From Utricularia gibba (taxonomy: Eukaryota; Streptophyta; Magnoliopsida; Lamiales; Lentibulariaceae): 64,000 nt of DNA. The notes below the pieces were generated by a model. It saw only the letters and a program-made list of their open reading frames with translations, ran no database searches and was not told where the DNA came from. The stretch is taken from contig NEEC01000009.1 in NCBI GenBank assembly GCA_002189035.1, positions 186,001-250,000 on the forward strand, in the 5' to 3' direction. Numbering within the stretch: position 1 is the stretch's first letter; the number at the start of each line of letters is the position of its first letter. The translations under genes and the position numbers were made by a program. Shown piece after piece: positions 37,402-48,830 of this stretch.

Positions 37402-38745
37402 ATGGATTTTTTCACGGAGGGTCATGTCATCTTGAGTGTGGCAGTGGCAGTTTTAACTGAATACTTAGTGCAGATGAATGTGTTAGTATACTTACATTTA
37501 AGGAAATACCGTAGGGGATATAGGGTGAGACACAAGTATTCACTTACACACAAGATTCCTAGACAAGTTGAGTTTATTAGTAGGTTGGTGAGTGATGTGA
37601 ACAGCGCATCCATTGAGAATTTGAGAATCAGCCGAGATACGTTGGGTGCTTTATGTAGTCTATTAGAAAATCGTTCTAACTTAAAGGCTGGAAAATATGT
37701 AATGGTTCCGGAGATGGTTTGCATGTTTTTAGGAATATTAGATCATCGTAAAAAAATGCGGTGCAGAAGCATACCTACGGGAGGAGCAGAGAGACTGTGT
37801 CCCGGTGCTTCCAAAAGGTGTTGCATGCGGTGCTTTGCCTCCATGAGGTGATGTTAGAGACCCCGGTAGTCGCTGCAGAACGTGCATCCGAAAGAAAGTT
37901 TAAACACTTCCAGGTTGACACATCTTTCATGCTTCTTTTTACGGATGTGTATCCTAAAATTGATTATGCATTTGCAGGGTTGTCTTGGAGCCATAGATGG
38001 CACATACATCGGTATACGAGTTAACAAATGTGATGCTGCAAGATATAGAAATCGAAAGGGGGTGATATCCACCAACGTGTTGGGTGTATGTGATGAACAC
38101 ATGAAATTTATATATGTGTTTGCTGGGTGGGAGGGGTCTACTGCAGATAGTCGGGTGCTTAACGATGCACTATCACGATCCGACGGCTTCCGTGTATGCC
38201 CAGGTATTTCACTTGCTTAGCCCTTGCACATGTGATTCCAATGATTTTATGCACCTGGTATACATGATGACACAGGAACGTATTACCTATGTGACAATGG
38301 ATACGCCAATAGGGAGGGCTTTTTGGCACCATACCGTGGAGTCCGTTACCACTTGAAGGAGTGGGGCCAGGGAAATGGAGCACCCCAGAATGCGAAGGAG
38401 TTATTCAACATGCGGCATGCATCAGCCAGAAATGTGATCAAACGAGCTTGGGGCTTAATGAAGATGCGGTGGGGTATACTACGGACGGCTAGCTATTATT
38501 CCGTAGACACACAGAACCGCATTGTATTGGCTTGTGTTTTACTTCATAACCTCATTCGAAAGGAGATGGTGGTCGATCCCTTGGAGGATTAGGTCCCATT
38601 GGACTTCTAGGATGAAGCTGGGGACACGAGTGATCCAGAAGATGTCACGACATCTGCCGGAGGAAATCAGGCATGGAATAGGTGGCGTGACCAGCAAGCC
38701 GAGGGGATGTACATCGAGTGGCTGTCATCCCGCAGGCGCCGCTAG
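37402..38745 (+). pseudogene. Harbinger DDE transposase of H2, broken
   Basis: The N-terminal part (MDFFTEGHVILSVAVAVLTE, LCSLLENRSNLKAGKYVMVP) runs to about 37751, where a one-base shift separates it from HTYGRSRETVSRCFQKVLHA. After an intron come GCLGAIDGTYIGIRV with the first catalytic Asp and GWEGSTADSRVLNDAL with the second. After another intron come YYLCDNGYANREGFLAPYRG and ELFNMRHASARNVIKRAWGL. The third acidic residue expected in NVIERxFG is Lys here. Two TAG stops (38590-38592 and 38611-38613) interrupt the tail, which otherwise continues to RDQQAEGMYIEWLSSRRRR. Inactive as it stands. Confidence 0.88.
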
Positions 38746-39468
38746 TGTAGCACTGTTTTAGACATTGTCAGTGGTTTTCCTTAATTCCCGTACCGAACCT
38801 ATCGTGTCGTTTGTACTCCAACTTGAACTTGAAATTGCAAAGTATTTGGTAGTGGATGCACAAAATGTTAGGATTGTACAAAAAAATGTCGTATGTTACC
38901 ATGTGGTATTAATAGCGCTGGGGTATTATTGGTCAAATGGGGTATTAATAGTGCTGGTACATGTTTCACCCACGCTAACATGTACTAGCTGCATATACAT
39001 CTAAATGCTGGTTCTTAATGATAGCGCTTAATACCCCACTGGTATTATTGTACATGTTAGCTGGTACAATAATACTCCATTTGACCAAACACCGCGATTC
39101 GTAATATGCGGTGTTTCTAAATGCTTGAGGTACGCTACGCATTCCACAGCACCGCGAAAACATAATCCGGTGTTCTGAGTTCCAAAAACAAATTGCCATA
39201 AAATATTGCAGTTATCCAGCATTAAATGCGAAGGGCGGTTGAAACCGCCCATCGCTATTAATCCCCCCCTACGCACAATAAAGGCGCCTGACATTGTGCA
39301 CTTTCCAAAACAACTTCATTAATTCTGCCCGTCCCACTCCACCCTTTCGGCAAACGTGCAGCAGCACCGCGAAAACAATCTCCTCGGCAACCTCTCTACA
39401 GCAGCGCCGCGACGGTAGGCACCTTTGCCTTTTGCGTTTCAAATTCTTTGTTGCCATTGTCGAGTAAC

Positions 39469-41284
39469 ATGTCTATTGTTTTCCGGATGTTGACGTTTGA
39501 GAAACTACGTGTCCGCTTCTCAATTCCCGACGGTTACACGATGTGGGATAAACAGTCGGGCGAAATGTCCGACGGCGAACCGCCATCCAGAGTTGGCGGT
39601 TCGGGATTCGTTGTTAGCACCGAGCACTTTCGGTGTGGATTGCGACTCCCCCCGCCCCATTTCTTGGTGCAAATAGTTGCTGCACTCCAGATCCCACTCT
39701 CCCACCTCACATCGCGTTCTGTGGCACACGTTCTCGCATTTCTGCAGATCTGTGAAGAGGAGGACATACCCCCGGAAATGCGTGTCTTCTTTGCGTTTTC
39801 TGTTTGTGTCCAACGCAAGGGGAGTCCGCACTACTCGCTTCATGGAAAACTTGGTGTGGTACTGGTAACAGACGTGAGAAGCGCATATGATGATTGGTGG
39901 ACTAGTTTTGTATGGGTATGCCCACCCACCGTTGCAGAATGGCCAACAACGTTGACAGTGTCAGAGAATGTGGGACACCCATCAGGTAATCATAAACAAT
40001 TACTTCGGATATTCACAGGTCTTGTTGAACAGTACTCATGTTTTTTTGCTGTTTGCGTTGTAGGCATAGAGGTATTGCCAAAACGTGCGGCAAGGAGGTT
40101 TGTGAATTTATTCTCTTGCAGAACAAAGTCCTTGGAGGACGTCTTGCCCCCCTTCATCAATGCCCCTAGGACACAACATCTGTGGTGCGGAACCCCTCGA
40201 CACCGTAGACAACGTAGGAGTACAAATGATGATCTTGAGGAGGTGACCCATGAAGAGGATGAAGATGTGCAGCCAGAAGTCGGGGTAACACGGAGGGGCC
40301 AACACCGATTTTGACACACGACGACGGGTGCGGTGCTGCCACTGCAAAGTATATCCAAATGGACAGACTGTATGCAGAGAATCTTGATCTATGTGGTGGC
40401 TTGCATGGTATGAAGCAAGGTGGCCATACGGTGGCCCCATCACGGAAGTTGATTGTATTTGACGTGAATGGCGTACGTGCGGACATTGTGTATCCTCGCG
40501 AAGTCAGATGGGGAGCGCCGAAGCTGGATGCCGTCATTTACAGGCGAAACGTTATTGCAATGTCATTGATATGCATTTAATATTTGGTGCATGTGTCAGC
40601 ACTATTTCTTGTGTATCTTCGACCAGGTGCACGTGAGTTGATACAGTTTTGCATGGAACACTTTGAAGTCGCCATCTGGTCTTCAAGAGGGCGGTAAGAC
40701 TGATCACCTAGCAGACAAGGGGGCCGCATTCCTGCTGAAATTTTTTTTTTCTGACGACATGTGGCAGTGAACAATTGCACAATGTGATTCAGTGGTTACT
40801 AGGGACTGCAGCAGCCAGCAAGCTCGTCTTCCAATGGGATGGATCCAGGTGTGTGGACACCGGCTATCCGGTGCACGACAATAGGAACAACACAATTAAG
40901 CTTAAGCTTTTGAATCATGTATGGGGCGCCAACCAAGAGTTCAAGGGCAAATATCACCGTCTTAATACGCTTCTCATCGATGAGGCGCCGTACAAATCAC
41001 TACACAATCCGGTGAGTTTCTGGTTGTGCTCATTCTCCACCATCTGGCATCCTATTTCACTTGTTTAGTTTCATTCGACAGCCCGAAAATGCCATATTCC
41101 CAACCACCTTCAAGTACACCGCGGTCAATGATTGTTCGCTGGTTCAAGGGGAGATATTAGGACGTTCCTGGAAGCTCTCATTGACCAAATGGATGTACCC
41201 ACGCATGTCGATCGCCGTCGGGTAGGTCAACGTCCAATAGACGAGGAACACCCATTGTGGAAGCATTACAAGACTCTTGTGTAA
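39469..41284 (+). pseudogene. Transposon-domain/FCP1-type HAD phosphatase fusion gene of H2, frameshifted
   Basis: Exons by splice sites: 39469-39985, 40064-40550, 40627-40693, 40768-41011, 41082-41284. The N-terminal part (CGLRLPPPHFLVQIVAALQI, SVAHVLAFLQICEE) resembles the plant 'putative gypsy type transposon' domain (PF04195-like, by eye). A conserved block LEDVLPPFINAPRTQHLWCG follows. The C-terminal part is the plant FCP1/NIF-type HAD domain: KLIVFDVNGVRADIV (motif I), ELIQFCMEHFEVAIWSSRG (motif II), FQWDGSRC, NTLLIDEAPYKSLHNP (motif III/IV), and an end reading RRVGQRPIDEEHPLWKHYKT. The second Asp of the usual DxD is Asn. One-base shifts occur near 40310 and 41145, and the exon 2-3 junction is out of phase. 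No other captured-gene signs; the same gene is present at the right edge of the window. Confidence 0.8.
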
Positions 41285-41678
41285 TCGACGGTGCACCTTT
41301 GAAATTGCATGGATCTTGCGTGAACTATCCTATGCTGACCTTGTTAGTTTTTTATCGACAACTTATCGTAATGGTGCTAGTCTCTGGATTTGAAACCTTG
41401 TGTCTAGGCGTGGTGCTTTGTAATATGCAGCACCAATGCGGTGCTAGTCCATCACTTCTCGATAGCACCGCTGTGAATGTGGCGGTAGTTGCAGTCCAAT
41501 GTTTGCGGAAAGGTGCTCAAGAACGAAACACCACACTTGTTCATACGCGGTTCTTCCACATACGCACTCAGAACATTGTCTACCCTTTGCAGTGCTCATG
41601 CCAGTATAAAGGATGAATAGAAGATGAAATACACATAGTCCATGAGTCTAACATAAGGCGGAGCACCACACAACATAT

Positions 41679-42648
41679 TTAAGATCTACGTTCTGATGCT
41701 AAACCATGCACAATAAGCTCTCTTTCACAGTCACTGGAGGCAAGGAAGTAGCGCAACCTCGCAGGGTTGGAACTAATTGTCTCTGCTATGGTAAAACGTT
41801 CGATGGCAGTTAATTGCACCGACATACCTCTAATGATCTCCCCTGCCTGACGCTGATTATCCACCAACTCCCACGCTTGCTACACCACTGTTAATCCCAA
41901 ATGACGTAGCTCTTCGTATGTGCGCACGTTAAGCTCCTTCATTTCTTTGATGAACTGCACATCATCGTCGATTCCCCTCGGTCCCTTGCCGCTACGTCCA
42001 GTCCGCCGTGACGAGTCGCTGCTGTTGTGTGACTCGGAGTCCCTACTAGGTGTGACGTTCACACCCTCCGCAGTGCAACCAATTGGGTCACAAGGTGTGT
42101 CAGCATACGAGAAGTTCATATCGGTCCAGTGCTATCCGGGTCCAGAGGGCAATCCGAAGATACTTCCAGATTCTCCCCAACATCTTCCATGAATTTCCTC
42201 TTCCTGGTCGCGTGAACATAGCTCATCGTTTTTTCTCCTGTAGCCCGATCCTTTCCAAAGATTTCCTGCCACTCCATGTAATACGGCCACGCTTTGTGTT
42301 TTAGGGCGTACGTACCTGATCAATCTCCTTCCAAACCTCATTGTCTGCGTCTACGGTGTAGGTCAGCTCACTGAAACCGGTGCCCGACCTAGATAAAAAA
42401 TCTACAAGGAGGTAGTAGTCTTTTTTCCAGGTAGATATATGCGGGTGTGCGCGAATGTCGGTTATAGGGCAGAGTTTCAAGAACTCTGTCTCTAACGCTC
42501 GGTGATACCCACCCCTAAAACCATTCTCAATTTTCCAGCCTTCTTTCACTATCTGTTTCAAAGCGTGCAACAAGTCTTTCTCCTCATCTGGCTTCCAGGC
42601 GCGTTTCGTTCTCTTGTGAGAGTCTTCCACCACGATTGGGCTGTGCAT
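41679..42648 (-). pseudogene. Myb/SANT-like gene of H2, broken
   Basis: Starts MHSPIVVEDSHKRTKRAWKP with the Myb/SANT-like domain (DEEKDLLHALKQIVKEGWKI, GTGFSELTYTVDADNEVWKE). A short frame change at about 42310 leads to HKAWPYYMEWQEIFGKDRAT, then RKRKFMEDVG, a further shift near 42122, MNFSYADTPCDPIGC, and a stop (LGLTVV, TAG at about 41880). The tail QAWELVDNQRQAGEIIRGMS and ERFTIAETISSNPARLRYFL follows. Harbinger elements use such a protein with the transposase to bind element ends and enter the nucleus. The intact relative is at 60756-61834. Confidence 0.85.
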
Positions 42649-43269
42649 ACCTGCAATCTGTGCTGGAGGAAAGAAAACAGCAAGAAAAAAGCACCTACAT
42701 CGAGCACTTACCACAAGTAAACCGTAAAATTCACTCAAAATTCAACGGATTTCGAACGACAAACTCTGCGCAAAAAAGGGAGTATAAAAATGGACATAAC
42801 CCATGGCTGTTCACTCTCAATTACTTGTGAAATCGAGAGATCTCGTCGACCGGCAGTACCGCGACAACCGAGTGTGAAAGTCGGTGAACGCATTGGGAAA
42901 ACTAATGGTAATAAAGAGGGATATGTCTGATTGGTAAAGTCGGTGTGGAAGGCGGTAGATGAGTGTGAAAGGCTATATTGGTAAATTCTCATGAAAATTA
43001 TGCATAACCCCAATTTTATACTCACCAACCAAACGTGGGTTCATTTAAACCCAAATAATGTAAACCCATCAACCAAACACGATTCCTAAACCTAAACCCA
43101 CAAAACCGGGTTTACTAAATCCAAATAAACTAAACCCAGCAACCAAACGCACCCTAAGTATTTAAACTAAACCCACCATGTACATGAGTTTAAAATAAAC
43201 CAGCCTCTTGTATTTTTGTATAGACTATTTTACCCTCATATTTTTTATGTATTCGCTATTTTACCGTCA

Positions 43270-43283
43270 CCCCCCCCCCCCCC
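43270..43283. repeat. Poly-C tract (14 C)
   Basis: Fourteen C in a row inside the right part of the outer Harbinger element. Homopolymer length in assemblies is often inexact. Confidence 0.8.
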
Positions 43284-43899
43284 AATCTAAATTTTTGTTA
43301 GCCCTAATTCAAATCCAACTGTTTTTTTAAAACAGAAACTCGGATTTTTTGGTAACCTTACACAAATCTAGTGTGATAAAATGAAAACATAGATTGTCAA
43401 AACAAACAAAAGATGATAGAAGTAGAAAAGTTGATGAATAAAAAAAGATGAAATTAAAATGAAATTAAAGGGTATAATAGTTAATTCATCATTTTTATAC
43501 AATTACATTTATCTATCAAACATGTTAAATTATAAACTACAGTTTAAATAAACTTCCTTACCAAATGGGTTTTAATTTTAATCGGTACAAAATTAAACAC
43601 GTAAATTAAACCTTAGTAATTTAAACCCTAGTGATCCATCTAATCCTACCAAACGCACTCTAAGAGGATTAAAGCTATAAACCACTTTAAATAGAGATAA
43701 CCTAATAGTGATTTGCACTGTTCGATTGTAAAAAAATTCAACAAGTGGCAAACATTCCTCTCATATCTTAAGATTAGATTTGATCATAATCCTAAGTAAG
43801 GTAGAAAGTACAAGATTTGTTACCTCAGTTTGTCCATTAATTTGAGGATGACAAGTTGTTAAGTATAAGAGTTTAGTGCCAAGTTTACTTCAAATGATT

Positions 43900-44830
43900 C
43901 TCCAAAAGTGACTGAGAAATCTTACATCATGATCAGAAACGATTGTGAGCGGCATTCCACGAAGTCTATAAACTTTTCTGAAAAAGAGATCAGCGACATG
44001 AGACGCATCATCAATTTTGTAATAGCAATAAATTGTGCGATCTTTGAAAACTTGTCCACAACAAAAATCAAGTCTCTATCCCTTTGGGAAGGTAGTCTAA
44101 AGTACATAGAAATGTAAACCCATGGTTAGAAAGGAATTGGAAGTGGAGTAAACAAAACATAAGGGGCAATGGTTGATTTAGCCTTCCTACAAGAAATACA
44201 TTTATCACAAACTCGTTCAACATCCTTTCTCATGTGTGATCAAAAGAAATGTTGGATGAGAGTATCAAGAATCCATTTAACATCAAAATGTCCCATTAAT
44301 CCACTACCATGAGCTTTCCTAACAATCAAATTATGTATGGAGTAAGAAGGAATGCACATATTATGTTTCCTATAAAGAAAGTCATCTTTCCTAAAGAATA
44401 GTCCATACCGAGCAAGTTCATATGCCTTATAAATGTCTCCAAAATTGTGATCATGATCATATAAGTCAATAATGAAAGCAAATTGAAGAATTCTTGCATC
44501 AAGATTGGCTAAAAAAATATACTTTCAAGATAAAACATCAACAATAACATTCTTTTTACCTTTCTTATATTTGATCACATATGGGAATGCATCAATGAAT
44601 TCCATCCACTTAGCATGTCTTCTATTTAGCTTTTCTTGACCTTTGAAATATTTGAGAGACTCATGATCAGTGTGCATCACGAAATCCTTAGGCCACAAGT
44701 AGTGCTGTCATGTCTCCAAAGCTCTAATTAATGCATATAACTCCATGTCATACGTTGGATAGTTGCAGGTGGCACCATGAAGCTTCTCATTAAAATAAGC
44801 GAGTGGATGCCCATTTTGCATCAATATAAC
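43900..44830 (-). pseudogene. Gypsy RNase H and integrase remnants
   Basis: RNase H is seen as [20 protein letters not shown] and [20 protein letters not shown]. The integrase zinc-binding region shows AHGSGLMGHFDVKWILDTL and CDKCISCRKAKS. The catalytic core start shows [20 protein letters not shown]. Several stops break it. These match plant Ty3/gypsy polyproteins and leave no doubt about the family. Confidence 0.85.
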
Positions 44831-44999
44831 ACCAATGCCTAAAGTTGATGCATCACATTGAATTTCAAAAATATCAGAAAAATTTGGAAAAGATAGGAAA
44901 GATGTTGAACAAAGTTTATCCTTGAGTTATTTGAAGGCATGTTCTTGCTTGTCTTCCCCAATCAAATGTGTGATTTTTCTTAATTAATTGAGTGAGGGG

Positions 45000-45780
45000 T
45001 GCTGCTATGGTGATGAAATTCTTAACTAACCGTCTATAAAAACTTGCTAAGCCATAGAACCTCCTAACTTCACTAAAGGTGTTGGCCATTCCCTAATTAC
45101 TTGCACTTTTTCTTTACCTACACATAGTACTCCATTACTAACAACATATCCAAGAAAAGAGACATTATTCGTGCAAAAGTCTCACTTCTTAATGTTAGCA
45201 AATAACTTCTCTTTCCTAATAGTATCTAACACATTCTTCAAATGACACATATGTCCCTTAACACATTTGCTATAGATAAAAATATCATCAAAATAAATAA
45301 CCACGAATCTACCTAGAAAAGGCCTCACAATGTGATTCATCAATCTTATAAAAGTGCTAGGAGCATTAGTCAATCTAACAGGCATAACAATCTAATCATA
45401 GAAATCAAATGTAGTTTCAAAAGTAGTTTTCCTTTCATCACCTTCGTTCATTTCGTTTGATGATATCCACTTCTCAAATTAATCTTAGTAAAAACACAAG
45501 CATCATGCAATTCATCAAACATATTTTCAAGTCTACGGATTGGATGTCTATACTTGATAGTGATGTTGTTGATGACCCAACATCAGTGAACATATGCCAA
45601 GTTCCATTAGATTTTGGAATCAATAAAACTGGCGTAGAGCAAGGGCTCATGCTTTTTCGAACAAATCCTTTCGACATCAATTCCTCAACTTGCATTTGTA
45701 TTTCCTTCGTTTCTTCTGAATTGGCACGATATGCTGGTCAGTTGGGGAGTTGTGCTCTAGGCGCAAGATCACTTTGATGC
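45000..45780 (-). pseudogene. Gypsy reverse transcriptase remnant
   Basis: Visible blocks are QVEELMSKGFVRKSMSPCST, VRLTNAPSTFIRLMNHIVRP and FVVIYFDDIFIYSKC. The last holds the YFDD active-site box of Ty3/gypsy reverse transcriptase. Frames are interrupted between the blocks. Confidence 0.88.
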
Positions 45781-46239
45781 TCAATCCCTCTAATGGGAGG
45801 TAATCCCTGAAGTTCTTTTGGAAATACATCTTGATATACCTGTAAAAGAGACACAACACAATATGGAATGAGTTGAACATTGTTATGAGATGCAGAAACT
45901 TCATCCTTATACATAAGTAGAAGGAATGATTGTTTAATATAAAAGGAGTGTCTAATCTCACTTGGTCTAACTAAGAGAGTCTCATTTTTTTTCTCTTAAA
46001 TTATATCACTATTATGTTTCTATTTTCTTTTTTGCACTCATTCTCACCATTTTTTTCCACTCAATTCCTTCCCACATCTTGTTTTCTCTCCATCTTTTCA
46101 AATCTTTTTTTCATTTTTTTTTCTCTCCACTCTCTTTTTCCTTTTCTCCACTCATATCTCCTCCCTCAACATGACCTTCATATGCTAGAGATAATGGAGC
46201 AAGTGTGATTGAGCGTACATTATGTCTAAAAGAATACTT

Positions 46240-47865
46240 GTTCTTAAAGCCATCATGAAATGCTCTTCTATCATATTCTCATGGCCTCCCAAAAAGAATA
46301 TGACTAACATGTATAAGTACAACATCACATAGTACTTCATCCTCATATCTTCCGATGAAAAATTTCACAAGGATTTGTTTGGTAAACTTTACCTCACTTC
46401 CTTCATTGAACCACTGTAAATTGTAAGGCTTAGAGTGTCTCAATTTTGGTAGTTGCAATTTCTCCACCAAGATGTTAGCAACATTACTACAACTACATTA
46501 ATCAATAATCAAGCTACAAACCTTATCATTCAAAAAGCAGCGTGTCTGAAATAAGTTATCTCTGTGTTCATTATTATTCTTAACTACAATGCTAAGTGTC
46601 CTTTGTGTGACTAAGACTTCACCAGAAATAGATATTTCATCCTTATCACTCAATTAAGTCTCTACCTCCATAAAATCATCATCATTTTCACTAACCACTT
46701 CTCCATTGCTTCTGATCAACATAGCTCCTTTATTTGGACATTCAAAAGCAATATGTCCACGTCACAAACATTTGAAATGTTTTATGTTCCTTGTAATGCC
46801 CTTTGGAAGTGTTATTCACTCCCATTGCTTTAAACTTGATGGGATGTTGAATTCGGAATGTTCCATGGATGACTTTCCTTTTGTTCTCTCCTGCATCTCC
46901 TTCGTGCCTCCAAATTTCGAATTAGGATCTTTCTTGTTGAAATCTCTAGCAAAGCTCTTATTTGAGAGTTATTTCTCAACTTTAGTTGTCATATTAATCA
47001 TGTCTTCCATTTCAATGTAATGTTGAAGCTCCACAGTATTTGCAATCTCCTCATTCATCTCATGAAAGAATCTATCTATAGTTGCTTCTCTATCTTCACC
47101 AACATTGGCTCTAATCATCTCTATTTCTTACCAATATTTTTCTATTGAACTAGAACTCTGTTTGAAATTTTGTAATCTTTGATAAACTTCTCTTTGGTAA
47201 TGGCTTTGCACAAATCATTTCTTTATAATTTTCTTTATCTCAGCCCAAGTATCAATTGTTTTCTCAAAGACACTCTTTCCTTTAGTCACCAATTGATCCC
47301 ACCAAATTACAATATAATCAGTGAATTTCATGGAAGCCAATTTGATTTTCTTTCCTTCAGGGAAGTTGTTGCAATCAAAGACATGTTGCACTCGAGTTTT
47401 CCATTGTAGATAAGCATCTAGATTATTTTTTCTTGAAATTCAGGTATTTTTATCTTGATGTTATTAACATCCTTTCCATTTCTTCCTTCCTCTGTCTTAC
47501 CTGCTTGGTCTTGAAATCTTCTTTTATCACCAAGGGCATTGTCATTTTCATCACATTCAAGATACTCATCTTCTTCATCATCATTTAGGATTCTATCTCT
47601 TCTTCTAATGCTACTTTCACTCTGCTGATCACTTCAGTATAGTTGTATTGAGACATTCGCACAACACGACCCCTTCCATATGGATGATTATTTCGTAAAC
47701 CTTGGGTTCTTCCAACATTTTGAAGAGAATATTTGTACTTAGTCTGATATTGATATTTTCTAAAACACAATGCAATCTTGAAAATTCTTGTTGCATAGTT
47801 CTCAAAGTGAACTTTTCATCCAGTGAGTCATCTATCTCATGCTTATTTTTTTAATTTGACATCCT
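46240..47865 (-). pseudogene. Gypsy gag and protease remnants
   Basis: Gag parts include DDSLDEKFTLRTMQQEFSRL and a zinc knuckle remnant, KHFKCLxRGHIAFECPNKGA, in which the first Cys is missing. The protease follows with NILVEKLQLPKLRHSKPYNL and DEVLCDVVLIHVSHILFGRP; its active-site D(T/S)G is damaged. Stops are frequent. Confidence 0.82.
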
Positions 47866-48724
47866 AAAAGCAAGAGAAAAAAACAAGCAAAAAAGATGCA
47901 AAGAAAATAAAGTGATAGAACAAAGAAACACATACGATTTTTACCACTCAATCCTCAAGATTCAAGTCCTTTTTGTACTCTTTAACATTATTATGCTTGA
48001 TCTCATGGCATCCCAACAATTAATCACTTCCAAATTGGTATTGGTTATGGTGTTATGATGGGATTAGGTGAGGATAGCAGTGTTAATTGAGTCAAGATTG
48101 AGACAAGGGAGAGTGCTTGAATTAAGTTGATTGCTTGTTTAAGTAGATGAATAGGAGATATGGACAATAAACTAAAGAGAATATGAATTAGATTAATGGG
48201 TACTAAACTCAAAATATGTTGCTTTTGAGATTATAGAAATAGAGGAATGGGCAATAAACAAAGATAATAGTCAACGAGAATGATAAGGACAAGTAAATGA
48301 CAGTGAATGAGGATTGAAACTAAGAAAACAAAAAAAAAGAGGTTGCTTGATAGAATGAGGTGAAGTAGAGCGATAGACAATAAATAAATAAGGTTCAATA
48401 ATTGATGATTGTAACAAGTAATATGTGTTTACCTTCACACTCCTCTTCCACACCCTTGAAGTTAATATTCAAGGTGTTCTTGCTATTCAATTGAAACTGA
48501 ATTTCGAGCTCTTCCTCAATCAACTTCCTTTGCACTCTTTTTTTTGTCTTACAAAGCCTAAAATGTGAAGAAGGTTGTGGTTGTCCTTGGTTTCTTTTTC
48601 TTCTTTTTTAAAAGAAGCAGAAAGAGAAGAACTAAAAGGAGCACAAAATAATCATAAAGAGAAGAAACACAAATCTATGATACTAAATGATGTTACCTTC
48701 CAATTTAAATTTATTAGAAACCCA

Positions 48725-48830
48725 CGAACATGAGGTGATTTTGATAGTTAAAAAGTAATCCGTCAAAGTCTATCCCCAAGAGAATAAATCTCTTGTAACC
48801 AGACTATGAAAGAAAAAAAAATTAGAAGCC
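48725..48830. repeat. Right member of the same-orientation repeat pair
   Basis: Shares CATGAGGTGATTTTGAT, a run of A/T, and CTTGTAACCAGACTATGAAA with 33655-33745. The pair flanks the block of nested elements, as LTRs would. Sequence outside the matched part could not be aligned by eye. Confidence 0.5.

Larger units (their letters stand above)
36935..43154 (+). mobile_element. Nested 6.2 kb PIF/Harbinger element (H2) with three genes
   Basis: The left end reads GGGCGCGTTTGGTTACTGGG and the right end, inverted, GGGTGCGTTTGGTTGCTGGG. TAA flanks both ends (36932-36934 and 43155-43157). The 6220-bp element carries a transposase (37402-38745, plus), an FCP1-type phosphatase fusion gene (39469-41284, plus) and a Myb/SANT-like gene (41679-42648, minus). 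Many GCACCGC / GCGGTGC motifs lie in and between these genes. All three genes carry breaks, so this copy could not move by itself, but ends and target duplication are well kept. Confidence 0.9.
34538..43660 (+). mobile_element. Outer PIF/Harbinger element (H-outer), interrupted by a nested element
   Basis: The left end starts near 34538 with GACTCGTTTGGTATGATG and the right end at 43660 reads, inverted, GAGTGCGTTTGGTAGGATTA. TAA lies outside both ends (34535-34537 and 43661-43663), the usual PIF/Harbinger target duplication. It carries a decayed DDE transposase (35006-36347), a palindromic repeat (36749-36934) and the complete 6.2 kb element at 36935-43154. No Myb-like gene of its own remains. 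Its terminal repeat differs from that of the nested element, so it is another family. The left end may be shifted by one base. Confidence 0.72.
43664..48690 (-). mobile_element. Ty3/gypsy retrotransposon internal region, degenerate
   Basis: Read on the minus strand the order is gag (about 47865-46720), protease (about 46540-46240), reverse transcriptase (about 45760-45000), RNase H (about 44830-44560) and integrase (about 44330-43900), the Ty3/gypsy order. All parts have many stops and shifts. The left end is cut by the outer Harbinger element. A repeat pair at 33655-33745 and 48725-48830 may mark the LTR areas; exact LTR ends and primer-binding site were not found. The 5' leader (47870-48690) is AT-rich and holds no gene. 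Confidence 0.8.

Noticed and set aside
39520-39843. Minus-strand frames opposite the first exon of the fusion gene
   Set aside because: Antisense shadows; the sense strand has the transposon-type domain and conserved splice sites.
45677-45961. Minus-strand 94-codon frame as a separate gene
   Set aside because: It is part of the decayed gypsy polyprotein between protease and reverse transcriptase.
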